Assembly (NCBI GenBank): GCA_903928045.1
Contig: CAIYPH010000234.1
Span: 1-12,982 of the forward strand
Direction of reading: 5' to 3'
From: an uncultured Rhodospirillales bacterium
GTDB taxonomy: Bacteria > Pseudomonadota > Alphaproteobacteria > Acetobacterales > Acetobacteraceae
Length of the DNA stretch: 12,982 nt
Positions within the stretch are counted from its first letter, which is position 1, and each line of letters begins with the position of its first letter. Position numbers and translations under genes: made by a program. Shown one piece after another: positions 6,561 to 12,982 of this stretch. Under the pieces are notes generated by a model. It saw only the letters and a list, made by a program, of their open reading frames with translations. It did no database searches and was not told the DNA's origin.

Positions 6561-7039
6561 TCAGAGGGTTCCTTACGGGGCTTTTTCGGCCGCGGCATCT
6601 GGCCGGGCCAGTCCGCGAGATGGTGTTCGAGCATGCCGGCGCGCTTTTCGGAGAGCGCGCGGCCGCGGATTGAGACGCCGGCGGTGTGCACGGTCTGCGG
6701 ATCGCCGGAGACCAGCGGGTGCCACCACGCCAGCGGCTTGCCTTCGTCGAGCAGCCGGTAGGCGCAGGAGGGCGGCAGCCAGTCGATATCCTGGAGGTCG
6801 GCCTGGGTGAGCTGCACGCAATCCGGCACTTTGCGGCGGCGGTTGGCGTAGTCGGAGCATTGGGCGGTGTCGAGGTTGAGCAGGCGGCAGGCGACGTTGG
6901 TGAAGGCGAGGTCACCGGTGCCATCATAGCGCACCTTGTGCAGGCAGCAGCGGCCGCAGCCATCGCACAGCGATTCCCATTCCTCCACGGTCATTTCCGC
7001 GAGGGTCTTGGTCTTCCAGAACGGCAAAGGGCGGGCCAT
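6557..7039 (-). CDS. YcgN/UPF0260-family cysteine cluster protein
   Basis: A 160-residue protein closely following the YcgN (UPF0260, YkgJ-like) pattern: PFWKTKTLAEMTVEEWESLCDGCGRCC at the start, TNVACRLLNLDT, VPDCVQLT, WLPPSCAYRLL, WWHPLVSGD and VSIRGR. Eight cysteines (25, 28, 31, 32, 51, 61, 74, 92) are suited to binding a metal or an iron-sulfur cluster. The biochemical role is not established. ATG 7039 (M-A-R-P-L-P-F-W) is chosen because family members start just before PFW; an in-frame ATG at 7060 would add seven residues. Neither has a clear ribosome site. The last 17 residues are a basic, proline-rich tail. The stop overlaps the aldolase start. Confidence 0.92.
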   Translation of the reverse strand: MARPLPFWKTKTLAEMTVEEWESLCDGCGRCCLHKVRYDGTGDLAFTNVACRLLNLDTAQCSDYANRRRKVPDCVQLTQADLQDIDWLPPSCAYRLLDEGKPLAWWHPLVSGDPQTVHTAGVSIRGRALSEKRAGMLEHHLADWPGQMPRPKKPRKEPSE

Positions 7040-7085
7040 GGGCGCCAAACTAGCGGCCATGGCGCGCCGCGGCTACTGGTTCGGC

Positions 7086-7760
7086 CTATTGGGCGTAGCG
7101 GGCCAGCATTTCCTGCAACGGGGCGGCGCCGGGGTTCTGGCCTTCCATGCCGATGACCACCTGCTGGGCGCCGATCGGCTTGCCATAATAGGCGGCGTTC
7201 CAGTCCGACTTGTTGGAGAGCAGGCTGCCTTCGAGCGAGACGCCGGCGAACAGCCCGCGGGCCTGAGCGAAGGAGACGATGTCGGCTCTGAGTGCGGCGG
7301 TGGTGGAACCGGAGACACCGGCGCCGATGCTGGCGACCGCGACGGAGGCGTCAGCGCCGAACTTGAACTGGCTGTCGAGCAGCGCCTGGAGGCCTTTGTC
7401 GGTCAGCACGATGAAGATCATCTCGGCGTCCTGCACACCGATTTGCAGCCCGAGGGAGGCGCTGCCCATGGAGTAGAATGCGGGGCCGGACCAGGCGCCG
7501 TTGCTGGCGTTGCGGCCGACCAGCAAGCAGCCGCCGCCCTGCCCGCCAACGAAGAAGCCGGCCTTGAAGATGCGCGGGCAAACCATCGCGCCCTTGGCCC
7601 GCTTCATCAGGTTGCGCGCCTCGGTGGCGTTCTGGTCGCCCAGCATTTCCTGGACCACAAGGGTCGAGCGGTCGACCAGGGTCTGCTGGTCGGTCTGCGC
7701 GAAGGCCTGGCCAGCGCAGGCGGACAGCGCGAGCAGGGCGAGAAGCATGAGGCGGGCCAT
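7086..7760 (-). CDS. exported YSC84/SYLF-domain lipid-binding protein
   Basis: A 224-residue secreted or periplasmic protein. Residues 1-21 are a signal peptide with a hydrophobic LMLLALLAL core. Cleavage could be by signal peptidase I after AFA (residue 21) or by signal peptidase II at LSAC (Cys15, lipobox-like). The rest is a SYLF (YSC84/DUF500) domain: MKRAKGAMVCPRIFKAGFFVGGQGGGCLL at 52-80, WSGPAFYSMGSASLGLQIGVQ at 90-110, and GLFAGVSLEGSLL near 169-181. Related eukaryotic domains bind phosphoinositides; the bacterial role is unknown, perhaps envelope-associated. GGAGA lies about seven bases before ATG 7760. The gene begins after a 142-base gap and ends 46 bases before the YcgN gene, so it may head that operon. 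Confidence 0.9.
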   Translation of the reverse strand: MARLMLLALLALSACAGQAFAQTDQQTLVDRSTLVVQEMLGDQNATEARNLMKRAKGAMVCPRIFKAGFFVGGQGGGCLLVGRNASNGAWSGPAFYSMGSASLGLQIGVQDAEMIFIVLTDKGLQALLDSQFKFGADASVAVASIGAGVSGSTTAALRADIVSFAQARGLFAGVSLEGSLLSNKSDWNAAYYGKPIGAQQVVIGMEGQNPGAAPLQEMLARYAQ

Positions 7761-7825
7761 GATGTGTCTCCGTCTGTCAAATCAAGCCGGGCCGAGGCGC
7801 GACTCGGGGCTGGCGGAACGATAGC

Positions 7826-7838
7826 CCGCACAGTGCGG
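7826..7838. promoter_or_regulatory. perfect 13-base dyad upstream of the SYLF gene
   Basis: CCGCAC-A-GTGCGG is a perfect palindrome with a one-base centre, 66 bases before the SYLF start codon. Its size and place suit a repressor or activator site. In DNA this GC-rich such dyads also arise by chance, and no promoter hexamers could be fixed next to it. Confidence 0.2.
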
Positions 7839-7845
7839 CGGCTTT

Positions 7846-7873
7846 GCGGCGCGGTTCAAGCATTACGCGCCGC
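7846..7873 (-). terminator. hairpin downstream of the histidine phosphatase gene
   Basis: GCGGCGCG (7846-7853) and CGCGCCGC (7866-7873) form a perfect 8-bp stem with a 12-base loop, 30 bases past the phosphatase stop. On the - strand the stem is followed by CAAAGCC rather than a U run. It could be a transcript end or an RNA-protecting hairpin rather than a strong intrinsic terminator. Confidence 0.35.
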
Positions 7874-7902
7874 CTCTCCAAAGCTTCACGCGTCCGTAAG
7901 GC

Positions 7903-8523
7903 TCAGGCGCCGCAGATCTCGTTGGTGCACACCACGCTCCAGCCGCGCGGATGGCGTTCCAGCCGGGTCAAACCCAGATTATGGACGGAGAAATGCAGCG
8001 CCGCATCCGGCCCGACGCCCAGCGCGTGGCCGATTGCGGCGCGGATGGTGCCGCCGTGGCTGACCACCACCACGTCCTGCCCTTCATAGGCGATGGCGAG
8101 GCGTTCGAGCGCCGGGCCGACGCGGAGCATGACGTCGGCCATGCTTTCGCCGCCGGGCGGGCGCTCCTGGCCGCCGAGCGGCCAGAACGGGTGGGACGGC
8201 ATGGTCAGTTTTCCCGGCACCTCGGCATGCGGCAGGCCGTGCCAGTCGCCCATCGACTGCTCGATCACCGCGGGCTCGATGGCCATCGGCTGGGCGGGGT
8301 AGCCGTCGCGGAAAATCGCCTCGGCAGTGCGCCGCGTGCGAGAGAGCGGCGAGATCACCCAGGCGGCGGGCTGCGGCAGGCGGCGGGCCAGGGCGGCGTA
8401 GGTCGGCCGGGCGGTTTCCAGCGTGTGGGGGCAGAGCTCCACGTCGGTGGCGCCATAATTATAGGCGCGGGCATTCTCCTCCACGAGGGCGTGGCGGATG
8501 AGCCAGAAATTGGTTTGCGACAT
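7903..8523 (-). CDS. histidine phosphatase family protein (phosphoglycerate mutase-like)
   Basis: A 206-residue member of the histidine phosphatase clan. The phospho-accepting site is LIRHALVEEN (Arg10, His11), with Ala where most have Gly. The pocket is completed by SPLSRTRRTAEAI (Arg62), Glu88 in IEQSMGDWHG, and His156 in VVSHGGTIRAA. PPGGESMADVMLRV also fits. Its substrate cannot be told: the family includes alpha-ribazole phosphatase, phosphoglycerate mutases and protein or sugar phosphatases. No cobalamin genes are nearby to support a CobC role. The start lies three bases after the ABC permease stop, with its ribosome site (GGGGAA) inside the permease tail, so the two are coupled. No signal peptide is seen. 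Confidence 0.92.
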   Translation of the reverse strand: MSQTNFWLIRHALVEENARAYNYGATDVELCPHTLETARPTYAALARRLPQPAAWVISPLSRTRRTAEAIFRDGYPAQPMAIEPAVIEQSMGDWHGLPHAEVPGKLTMPSHPFWPLGGQERPPGGESMADVMLRVGPALERLAIAYEGQDVVVVSHGGTIRAAIGHALGVGPDAALHFSVHNLGLTRLERHPRGWSVVCTNEICGA

Positions 8524-8526
8524 CGT

Positions 8527-9342
8527 CTATTCCCCGATGGACATGAGAGCGCCGCGGACGCGGGCGGCGCGGAATTGGCGGGCGAAGAGCAGGCCGGCGG
8601 CGACCAGCCAGAGCAGATTGAGCCCGGTGGCGGCGGTAAGGCTGAACCAGGGGAAGGCGCTCCCGGCCAGGATGGCGCGCATGCCCTCGAAGACATGGGC
8701 GGCCGGGAGGGCGAGGGCGACGGGCTGGAGGTAGGGCGGCAGCACCGAGACCGGGTAGAACACCGCGGCGAAGGGGGTGAGGCCGAACAGCACCGACCAG
8801 GCCAGCGCCTCGGCCCCGGCACCATGGCGCAGGATGAGCGAGACCACGCCGAGCGAGACCCACCAGCCCATCACCATGAGGTTCACCGCCAGCACGATCA
8901 GCGGCAAACCGAGGGCGAAGAGGTTGTAGGCGTAGAGCACCCAGGCCAGCAGCACCGCCGGCAGCACGCCGGCGAGCATGCGGATGACTGACATGGCGAT
9001 CAGCGCCGCCACCAACTCCCAGGGGCGCAAGGGGCTCACGAAGACATGGCCGAGGTTGCGCGACCAGATTTCCTCGAGGAAGGAGATCGCCACCCCCATC
9101 TGGCTGCGCAGCGCGACCTCCCACAGCAGGACCGCGCCGAGCAGCATGCCGAGCGTGACCGCGCCGGCGCCCGGTGTGCCAGCGTTGGCCATCCGCCCGG
9201 CGAAGAAGCTGGCGGTGAAGCCCCAGATGCACATTTGCAGGGTCGGCCAATAAGCCAACTCCAGCAGGCGCGGCCAGGAGCGGCGGTAGAGGGCGAGATG
9301 GCGGTACATCATGCCCCAGATGCGGCGCAGCGCCGGCCTCAT
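8527..9342 (-). CDS. ABC-2 type transporter permease
   Basis: A 271-residue inner-membrane protein with about six hydrophobic segments: near residues 32-48, 60-76, 108-136, 142-168, 182-203 and 235-254. A basic N-terminal helix (MRPALRRIWGMMYRHLALYRR) precedes the first. The segment FLEEIWSRNLGHVFVSPLRPWELVAA and the LTPFAAVFYPVSVLPPYLQPVALALPAAHVFEGMRA region are typical of ABC-2 permeases such as those exporting polysaccharides, lipids or drugs. The start overlaps the ATPase stop (ATGA), giving a standard half-transporter pair that would work as two ATPases with two permeases. The cargo is unknown; no biosynthetic genes lie beside it. Confidence 0.92.
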   Translation of the reverse strand: MRPALRRIWGMMYRHLALYRRSWPRLLELAYWPTLQMCIWGFTASFFAGRMANAGTPGAGAVTLGMLLGAVLLWEVALRSQMGVAISFLEEIWSRNLGHVFVSPLRPWELVAALIAMSVIRMLAGVLPAVLLAWVLYAYNLFALGLPLIVLAVNLMVMGWWVSLGVVSLILRHGAGAEALAWSVLFGLTPFAAVFYPVSVLPPYLQPVALALPAAHVFEGMRAILAGSAFPWFSLTAATGLNLLWLVAAGLLFARQFRAARVRGALMSIGE

Positions 9343-10073
9343 GCGGCCGCTCCCGTATTTCGGGCAATGTCGAGGAAGACGGCTTCCAGCGTGTCGCGGC
9401 CGTAGCGGGCCAGCAGGTCGGCGGGGCTGCCGCGATCGACGATGCGACCGCGCTTGAGCATCAGCACCTCGTCGCAGAGCCGCTCCACCTCGGCCATGTT
9501 GTGGCTGGCGAGCAGGATGGCGCAGCCACTTTCGGCGCGGTAGCGCTCCAGCCAGGAGCGCACCATGTCGCCGGTATCGGGGTCGAGACTCGCGGTCGGC
9601 TCGTCGAGCAGCAGGACGTCGGGCCGGTTGATGAGGGATTTGGCCAAAGCGACGCGGGTTTTCTGACCGGCCGAGAGGTCGCCGGCGGGGCGGGCGAGCA
9701 GTTCGTGGAGATCGAGCTGGCTGGCGAGTTCGGCGATGCGGCCCTTGGCATCCCGCACATCATAGAGATGGCAATAGACCATGAGGTTCTCGAACACGGA
9801 TATGCGGTGGGGCAGGGCGACATAGGGGGAGGAGAAGTTCATCCGCGCGAGCGCCGCGAAGCGATCAGTCGCCATGTCGTGCCCGAGCACGGTGATGCTC
9901 CCGGAGCTGGGGATCAGCAGGCCGAGCAGCATGGCGATCGTGGTGGTCTTGCCCGCGCCATTGCCGCCGAGCAGGCCGATGGTGCGGCCGGGGGCGACGG
10001 CGAACGAGATGTCGTCGACGGCGACCGTGTCGCCATAGCGCTTGGTCAACGCCTCGACGGTGATGGCGTCCAT
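9339..10073 (-). CDS. ABC transporter ATP-binding protein
   Basis: A 244-residue ATPase that would power the downstream permease at the inner face of the membrane. Walker A is GGNGAGKT (36-43), the signature LSAGQ (133-137), Walker B VLLLDEP with Asp157-Glu158, then the D-loop SLD, and the switch His191 in LLASHNMAEVERLCDEV. The Q-loop region reads MNFSSPYVALPHR with no obvious glutamine. The C-terminal DTLEAVFLDIAR is common in ABC-2 exporter ATPases. ATG 10073 is preceded by AGAGG four bases away. A plausible sigma70-type promoter lies about 45 bases upstream, which makes this the first gene of a three-gene operon (ATPase, permease, histidine phosphatase). Confidence 0.95.
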   Translation of the reverse strand: MDAITVEALTKRYGDTVAVDDISFAVAPGRTIGLLGGNGAGKTTTIAMLLGLLIPSSGSITVLGHDMATDRFAALARMNFSSPYVALPHRISVFENLMVYCHLYDVRDAKGRIAELASQLDLHELLARPAGDLSAGQKTRVALAKSLINRPDVLLLDEPTASLDPDTGDMVRSWLERYRAESGCAILLASHNMAEVERLCDEVLMLKRGRIVDRGSPADLLARYGRDTLEAVFLDIARNTGAAA

Positions 10074-10117
10074 GAAACCTCTTGCGGTTCCGCCGCAGCA
10101 TGGCGGACGGGGCGGAC

Positions 10118-10146
10118 CGTATAGGACGGACGCGGCAGGCGGTCTA
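10118..10146 (-). promoter_or_regulatory. candidate sigma70-type promoter for the ABC exporter operon
   Basis: On the - strand TAGACC (10146-10141) and TATACG (10123-10118) are separated by 17 bases. The -10 reads CTATAC when shifted one base, close to the alphaproteobacterial CTATAT form. It would give a 5' leader of roughly 38 bases before ATG 10073. Four GGAC units (10105, 10114, 10124 and 10128 on the + strand) surround the -10 and could be an operator. The rest of the 87-base gap shows no gene or clear terminator. Confidence 0.4.
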
Positions 10147-10160
10147 TTGCCGGGACGAGG

Positions 10161-11339
10161 TCAGCCGGCGCGGCGGGGATGGACGACCCGCCCCTGAAAC
10201 AGCGTGATGCCTTGGCCGCGCCCCCAGGTGACGGCGCTGGCCCCGTCGGCCTGGCCTAGCACCACCATGTCGGGCGTGACGCAGGGTGGCAGGCCGCCCG
10301 CGGCGAGTGCCGGGGTGAAGCGGATCTGCACCAGCTCAAAACCCAGGCGCTGCGGCGGCAGGAGGGCGAGCTGGGTGGGGGCTAGATCCTGCAACAACAG
10401 CCGATAGCCGCGCGCGGCGGCGAAATCGCGCGCGAAGCAGAAGGTCGCGAGGTCGGACAGGATGTCCTCGGCGCGCAGGTTAATGACGACGCGGCCGCGC
10501 AGAGTAGTGGGCAGGCTGGTGTCGAAGCGCAGGAATTCGGGGCCGATCAGATTGGCGACGTTGAGGTCGATGCTGAACGGCGGCACGCCGCGCAGTTCTT
10601 CGGAGGCGGAGAGTAGTGCCAGCATGCGGCGATCGAGCGTGCGGGTCAGGCGGCGGAACAGCCAGGGATCGGCCCGCGGTGCGCGTTCGGGCAAAATGGT
10701 GTCGAACAGCTCGGCGTCCGACAGGAAACGGTGCTCCCAGGCGAGGCGAAACCCCTCGGTCCATGGCCGGCAGATCGGCTCACGGCGGGCGAAGCGGCTC
10801 ATATCGGCCTGCGCGATGGCGCGCTCGAGGGCCTGGAGGGTCGCGGGGTCGAGCGGGACGCCGGCGTTGCGCGGTTGCGCGGGCGGCAGGCGCGGGCGCA
10901 GACTCTCCTCGACCACCCGCAGGAGCAGCTCGGAATCATCGGGCAGGGCGAGCACCGAGGCCATCGCCATCGCCATCGGGTCGGCGCCGAAGGCGGGATC
11001 GTCGGAGAAGAGGTGTTCCAGCGTGGCCAGACTGGTGCCGAGCGCCGCGGTCTCGCCGCGCCAGACCACGACGAGATCCTGATTGGGGAGGTGGAAAAGC
11101 TGCGCCCGCGCCGCGCCGGTAAGCGGCAGCAGGGCCTCGCGGGCGAGCTGATAGTGGTGCGGCTTGCTGCGACCCTCCGGCAGGTCCGACAGGCGCAGCA
11201 GCAGGACCTCGCGGGCGATGCCGCTGGCGGTGCATTCGCGCACGAGGGTGGCGAGGCGGCGGGCGTCCTCCGGATTGCCGCCGCGCGGCTCGCGCGTGGC
11301 GTCGGGCAGCGGCTCGCGGCGGGCGATGGCGGTGCTCAT
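10161..11339 (-). CDS. degenerate EAL-domain protein, second of a paralogous pair
   Basis: A 392-residue soluble protein. Residues about 225-390 follow the EAL phosphodiesterase fold: FSIDLNVANLIGPEFLRFD (255-273) for the inner strand and helix, RVVINLRAEDI (283-293) where EAL enzymes have EItE, YRLLLQDLA (312-320) in place of LDDFG, ELVQIRF (335-341) for IKIDxxF, and ITLFQGRVVHPRR (378-390) for the QGY end. The metal ligands are gone (Gln-Asp-Leu for Asp-Asp-Phe, Val-Leu-Gly for AEG), so c-di-GMP hydrolysis is not expected. Residues 41-95 (EVLLLRLSD...FHLPNQDLVVVW) may be a decayed GGDEF part, with NQDLV at the GGDEF position. The start overlaps the upstream paralogue's stop (ATGA). Role: probably a c-di-GMP receptor or an adaptor; inferred. 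Confidence 0.72.
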   Translation of the reverse strand: MSTAIARREPLPDATREPRGGNPEDARRLATLVRECTASGIAREVLLLRLSDLPEGRSKPHHYQLAREALLPLTGAARAQLFHLPNQDLVVVWRGETAALGTSLATLEHLFSDDPAFGADPMAMAMASVLALPDDSELLLRVVEESLRPRLPPAQPRNAGVPLDPATLQALERAIAQADMSRFARREPICRPWTEGFRLAWEHRFLSDAELFDTILPERAPRADPWLFRRLTRTLDRRMLALLSASEELRGVPPFSIDLNVANLIGPEFLRFDTSLPTTLRGRVVINLRAEDILSDLATFCFARDFAAARGYRLLLQDLAPTQLALLPPQRLGFELVQIRFTPALAAGGLPPCVTPDMVVLGQADGASAVTWGRGQGITLFQGRVVHPRRAG

Positions 11340-12697
11340 TGCAGTGCCGTGGATGTAGCGCCGTCGAGTAAGGCGGTGTCGAGGCAGCCGAGGCGGCCTG
11401 CGGTGGCGACGGCGCCCGCGCGCTCGGTGCACTGGCGCAGCGTGCAGCCGGAGGCGTGGCTGCAGGTGGCGAGGCGGCTGGCGGCCAGCATGGCATCGAC
11501 ATGGCGGCCCTGGAACCGGCGGAACCCCTGCGTGAGGCCCCATTGCAGGGCCTCCTCCTGGTCAGCCCCGGCCAGGAGCAGCCGGTCCCGGCCGATCTCG
11601 GCCAGCGCGGCCTGAAGATCCCGTGCCTCGCTGGCGGTGAGCCGGGCGAGGCGGGGGGCCCAGTCGATCTTGACGAGATCGGGTGCGAGGGCGGCTGGCG
11701 CCGCGAGGCGCAACGCCAGCAGGGAGACCCCGTCGATCACGCAGGGCACGCCGGCCTCGCGCAGTGCCGCGCGGGCGAGGGCAAAGCCGTCAGGGTCGGC
11801 CGCGGCCTCGACCAGAGCGATCTCCACGCCAAGGCCGGCGCCACGCGCGCGGCAGGCCGCCAGCAGCTCGGCGAAGACCGGGCCGTTGACGGTCGCCGGC
11901 GCGAGATTGAGATGCAACGGTGGGCCGCCCGCCGGGTCCAACGCGCCGCCGCGGCCGAATTCGGCTGGCAACGCGGCGACCACGCGCTCCTCCAGCCGGG
12001 TGGCGAAATGGCGCAGCAGGAAGGGGTCGGCGTCGACCGCGTCGCCACCGGCCTGAGCCTGCAAGGCGGCGCTGGCATAGGTGATTTCGCGAAAGAGCGG
12101 CAGTATCCGCACCCGCCCGCCGCCGATCAGCACGGCGGTCTGGCGTTGCAGCAGATCCGGCAGCAGGCGTGCCTCGGCGGCGGCGGTAAGCGCTAGCGGC
12201 AACTCGGTCTCGGCGACCGCCTGGTCGAGCGGCGTCAACCCGCCTTCGGCCAGGCGCTCTGCGGCATAGGCGAGCAGGCGCTCGCGCGCCTCGGGCAGCA
12301 GCCAGATGGTGAGCGGTGCCACCGGCTCGCCGCCATCGGGCCGCAGCAGGCGGGTGAGCAACTCCGGCAGCGACTCGCCGGCGATCTGGCCGTTCCGCGC
12401 GGCGGCGGGCGCACGCAGCGCAGCGGTGGAGCAGAGCAGCACGAGATCGCCATTGCGCAGGGTGAAGACCTGGCCGCCGTGGCGCTGCGCCGCATCCTCC
12501 AGCAAGGAGCGCGCGACACGGCGGTGATGCGGTCGTGGCGCCGCGCGATCGCCGAGATGGATCACCAGTGCCGCCCAGCCGGGCAAGGAGGCACGGCGGG
12601 CCGCCTCCAGCAACTGGCGCTCACCGGGCGCGTAGTCGGCGTGGGCGTCGCCGCGCGGTGCCGGCGCCAGGCTGGGCGTGCCGAGCCAGGCGTTCAT
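11336..12697 (-). CDS. degenerate EAL-domain protein with cysteine-rich tail, first of a paralogous pair
   Basis: A 453-residue soluble protein sharing the layout of the next gene. PLHLNLAPATVNGPVF (260-275), LGVEIALVEAAADPDGF, VPCVIDGVS (317-325), LVKIDWAPRL (341-350), AGADQEEALQWGLTQGF and RFQGRHVD (394-401) trace an EAL fold, but the EAL and DDFG metal residues are missing. The region about 43-90 (ALVIHLGD...QVFTLRNGDLVLLC) looks like a decayed GGDEF half. Unlike its partner it ends in about 50 extra residues with cysteines at 412, 418, 423 and 438 (CSHASGCTLRQC, then GC). ATG 12697 is chosen; an in-frame GTG at 12718 adds seven residues, and neither has a clear ribosome site. The stop overlaps the partner's start, suggesting balanced synthesis and perhaps a heterodimer. 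Confidence 0.72.
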   Translation of the reverse strand: MNAWLGTPSLAPAPRGDAHADYAPGERQLLEAARRASLPGWAALVIHLGDRAAPRPHHRRVARSLLEDAAQRHGGQVFTLRNGDLVLLCSTAALRAPAAARNGQIAGESLPELLTRLLRPDGGEPVAPLTIWLLPEARERLLAYAAERLAEGGLTPLDQAVAETELPLALTAAAEARLLPDLLQRQTAVLIGGGRVRILPLFREITYASAALQAQAGGDAVDADPFLLRHFATRLEERVVAALPAEFGRGGALDPAGGPPLHLNLAPATVNGPVFAELLAACRARGAGLGVEIALVEAAADPDGFALARAALREAGVPCVIDGVSLLALRLAAPAALAPDLVKIDWAPRLARLTASEARDLQAALAEIGRDRLLLAGADQEEALQWGLTQGFRRFQGRHVDAMLAASRLATCSHASGCTLRQCTERAGAVATAGRLGCLDTALLDGATSTALQ

Positions 12698-12718
12698 GGC
12701 AGGCGGCAATCGGCGCAC

Positions 12719-12733
12719 GCCGGATTTTCCGGC
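12719..12733. promoter_or_regulatory. dyad in the divergent promoter region
   Basis: GCCGGA-TTT-TCCGGC is a 6-bp dyad in the roughly 120-base gap between the divergent EAL-like and phosphoesterase genes, just upstream of the EAL-like start. It may be an operator shared by both directions. No convincing -35/-10 pair was found in this gap. Confidence 0.25.
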
Positions 12734-12819
12734 TGGTGGGTCATCATCGGCCTCGATTCCTCGGCCCGCCGCGTTCTGGCACTCGCGCCGGGCGGGTCGT
12801 GGCGCTAGGTTGCCGTGTG

Positions 12820-12982
12820 ATGGTTACCGAGCGGTTACCCGACGGCCCGGTTTCGGCCGGGCAGCTCCCAGACGGCGTTCGCGTCTACGCGATCGGCGAC
12901 GTGCATGGCTGCGACGACCGGCTGGCCGCCATGCACACGGCGATCGTCGACGACCTCGTGCAGCATCCGGTCGCCCAAGATC
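12820..12982 (+). CDS. metallophosphoesterase (PP2A/PPP-like), N-terminal part
   Basis: The first 54 codons of a gene that runs off the window. RVYAIGDVHGCDDRL at 21-35 holds the GDVHG motif (Asp27, His29), the first metal-binding motif of PPP-type serine/threonine phosphatases and diadenosine tetraphosphatases. A polar stretch of 20 residues precedes it. In proteobacteria such N-terminal-domain genes are usually annotated serine/threonine phosphatase or metallophosphoesterase; the remaining motifs (GDxVDRG, GNHE) are not in view. ATG 12820 directly follows an in-frame GTG at 12817, so either could start. It diverges from the EAL-like pair and may share a control region with it. Confidence 0.85.
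   Translation, partial: MVTERLPDGPVSAGQLPDGVRVYAIGDVHGCDDRLAAMHTAIVDDLVQHPVAQD

Noticed and set aside
5565..6761. 398-codon + strand open frame opposite the aldolase gene
   Set aside because: Gly/Ala/His-rich translation without motifs, antisense to the clear aldolase and YcgN genes.
7775..7780. TTGACA on the - strand upstream of the SYLF gene as a -35 box
   Set aside because: It lies only about 15-20 bases before the start codon, so the -10 would fall in or past the start codon.
8459..9367. 302-codon - strand open frame overlapping the permease
   Set aside because: It is the alternative frame of the permease; the permease frame has membrane segments, an ATGA overlap and family motifs.
12776..12795. 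TGGCAC as the -24 part of a sigma54 promoter for the phosphoesterase
   Set aside because: The required GC of the -12 element is not at the right distance; the bases there are GG.
1..12982. tRNA genes, CRISPR arrays, insertion sequence ends or attachment sites
   Set aside because: No cloverleaf-like sequence, regularly spaced repeat, transposase fragment or target-site duplication was seen in the gaps between genes.

Overview
The window is GC-rich, densely packed bacterial DNA. The order obgE-proB-proA-nadD-rsfS-rlmH and the protein sequences point to an alphaproteobacterium, most likely of the Acetobacteraceae/Rhodospirillales. That placement is inferred from gene order and protein style, not from a search. 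No tRNA, rRNA, CRISPR array, insertion sequence or phage gene is visible; this looks like chromosomal backbone with some lineage-specific genes.

Region 1 (1-4255, + strand) is a housekeeping operon. It holds the tail of obgE (GTPase in ribosome assembly), proB and proA (first two steps of proline synthesis), nadD (NAD synthesis), rsfS (ribosome silencing factor) and rlmH (23S rRNA pseudouridine methyltransferase). proB and proA are separated by about 170 bases with a strong imperfect inverted repeat. The last three genes are odd: none has an ATG, GTG or TTG where the conserved protein must begin. nadD looks like a -1 frameshift or a one-C loss just after an ATGA-overlapped start. rsfS has a good ribosome site before an ATC. 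rlmH has only CTG.

Region 2 (4295-7760, - strand) reads in the order YSC84/SYLF exported protein, YcgN-like cysteine cluster protein, DapA-superfamily aldolase, YgjP-like zinc peptidase, and a MESH1-type small alarmone hydrolase. The last four genes are joined by ATGA overlaps, so they are probably translationally coupled.

Region 3 (7903-10073, - strand) is an ABC-2 type exporter (ATPase plus permease) followed at once by a histidine phosphatase. A plausible sigma70-type promoter lies before the ATPase.

Region 4 (10161-12697, - strand) is a pair of overlapping paralogous genes for proteins with degenerate EAL domains, probably preceded by a decayed GGDEF-like part. Both have lost the residues needed for c-di-GMP hydrolysis, and the first carries a cysteine-rich tail. 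This pair is the best candidate for an undescribed system. A metallophosphoesterase gene starts divergently at 12820 and runs off the end.
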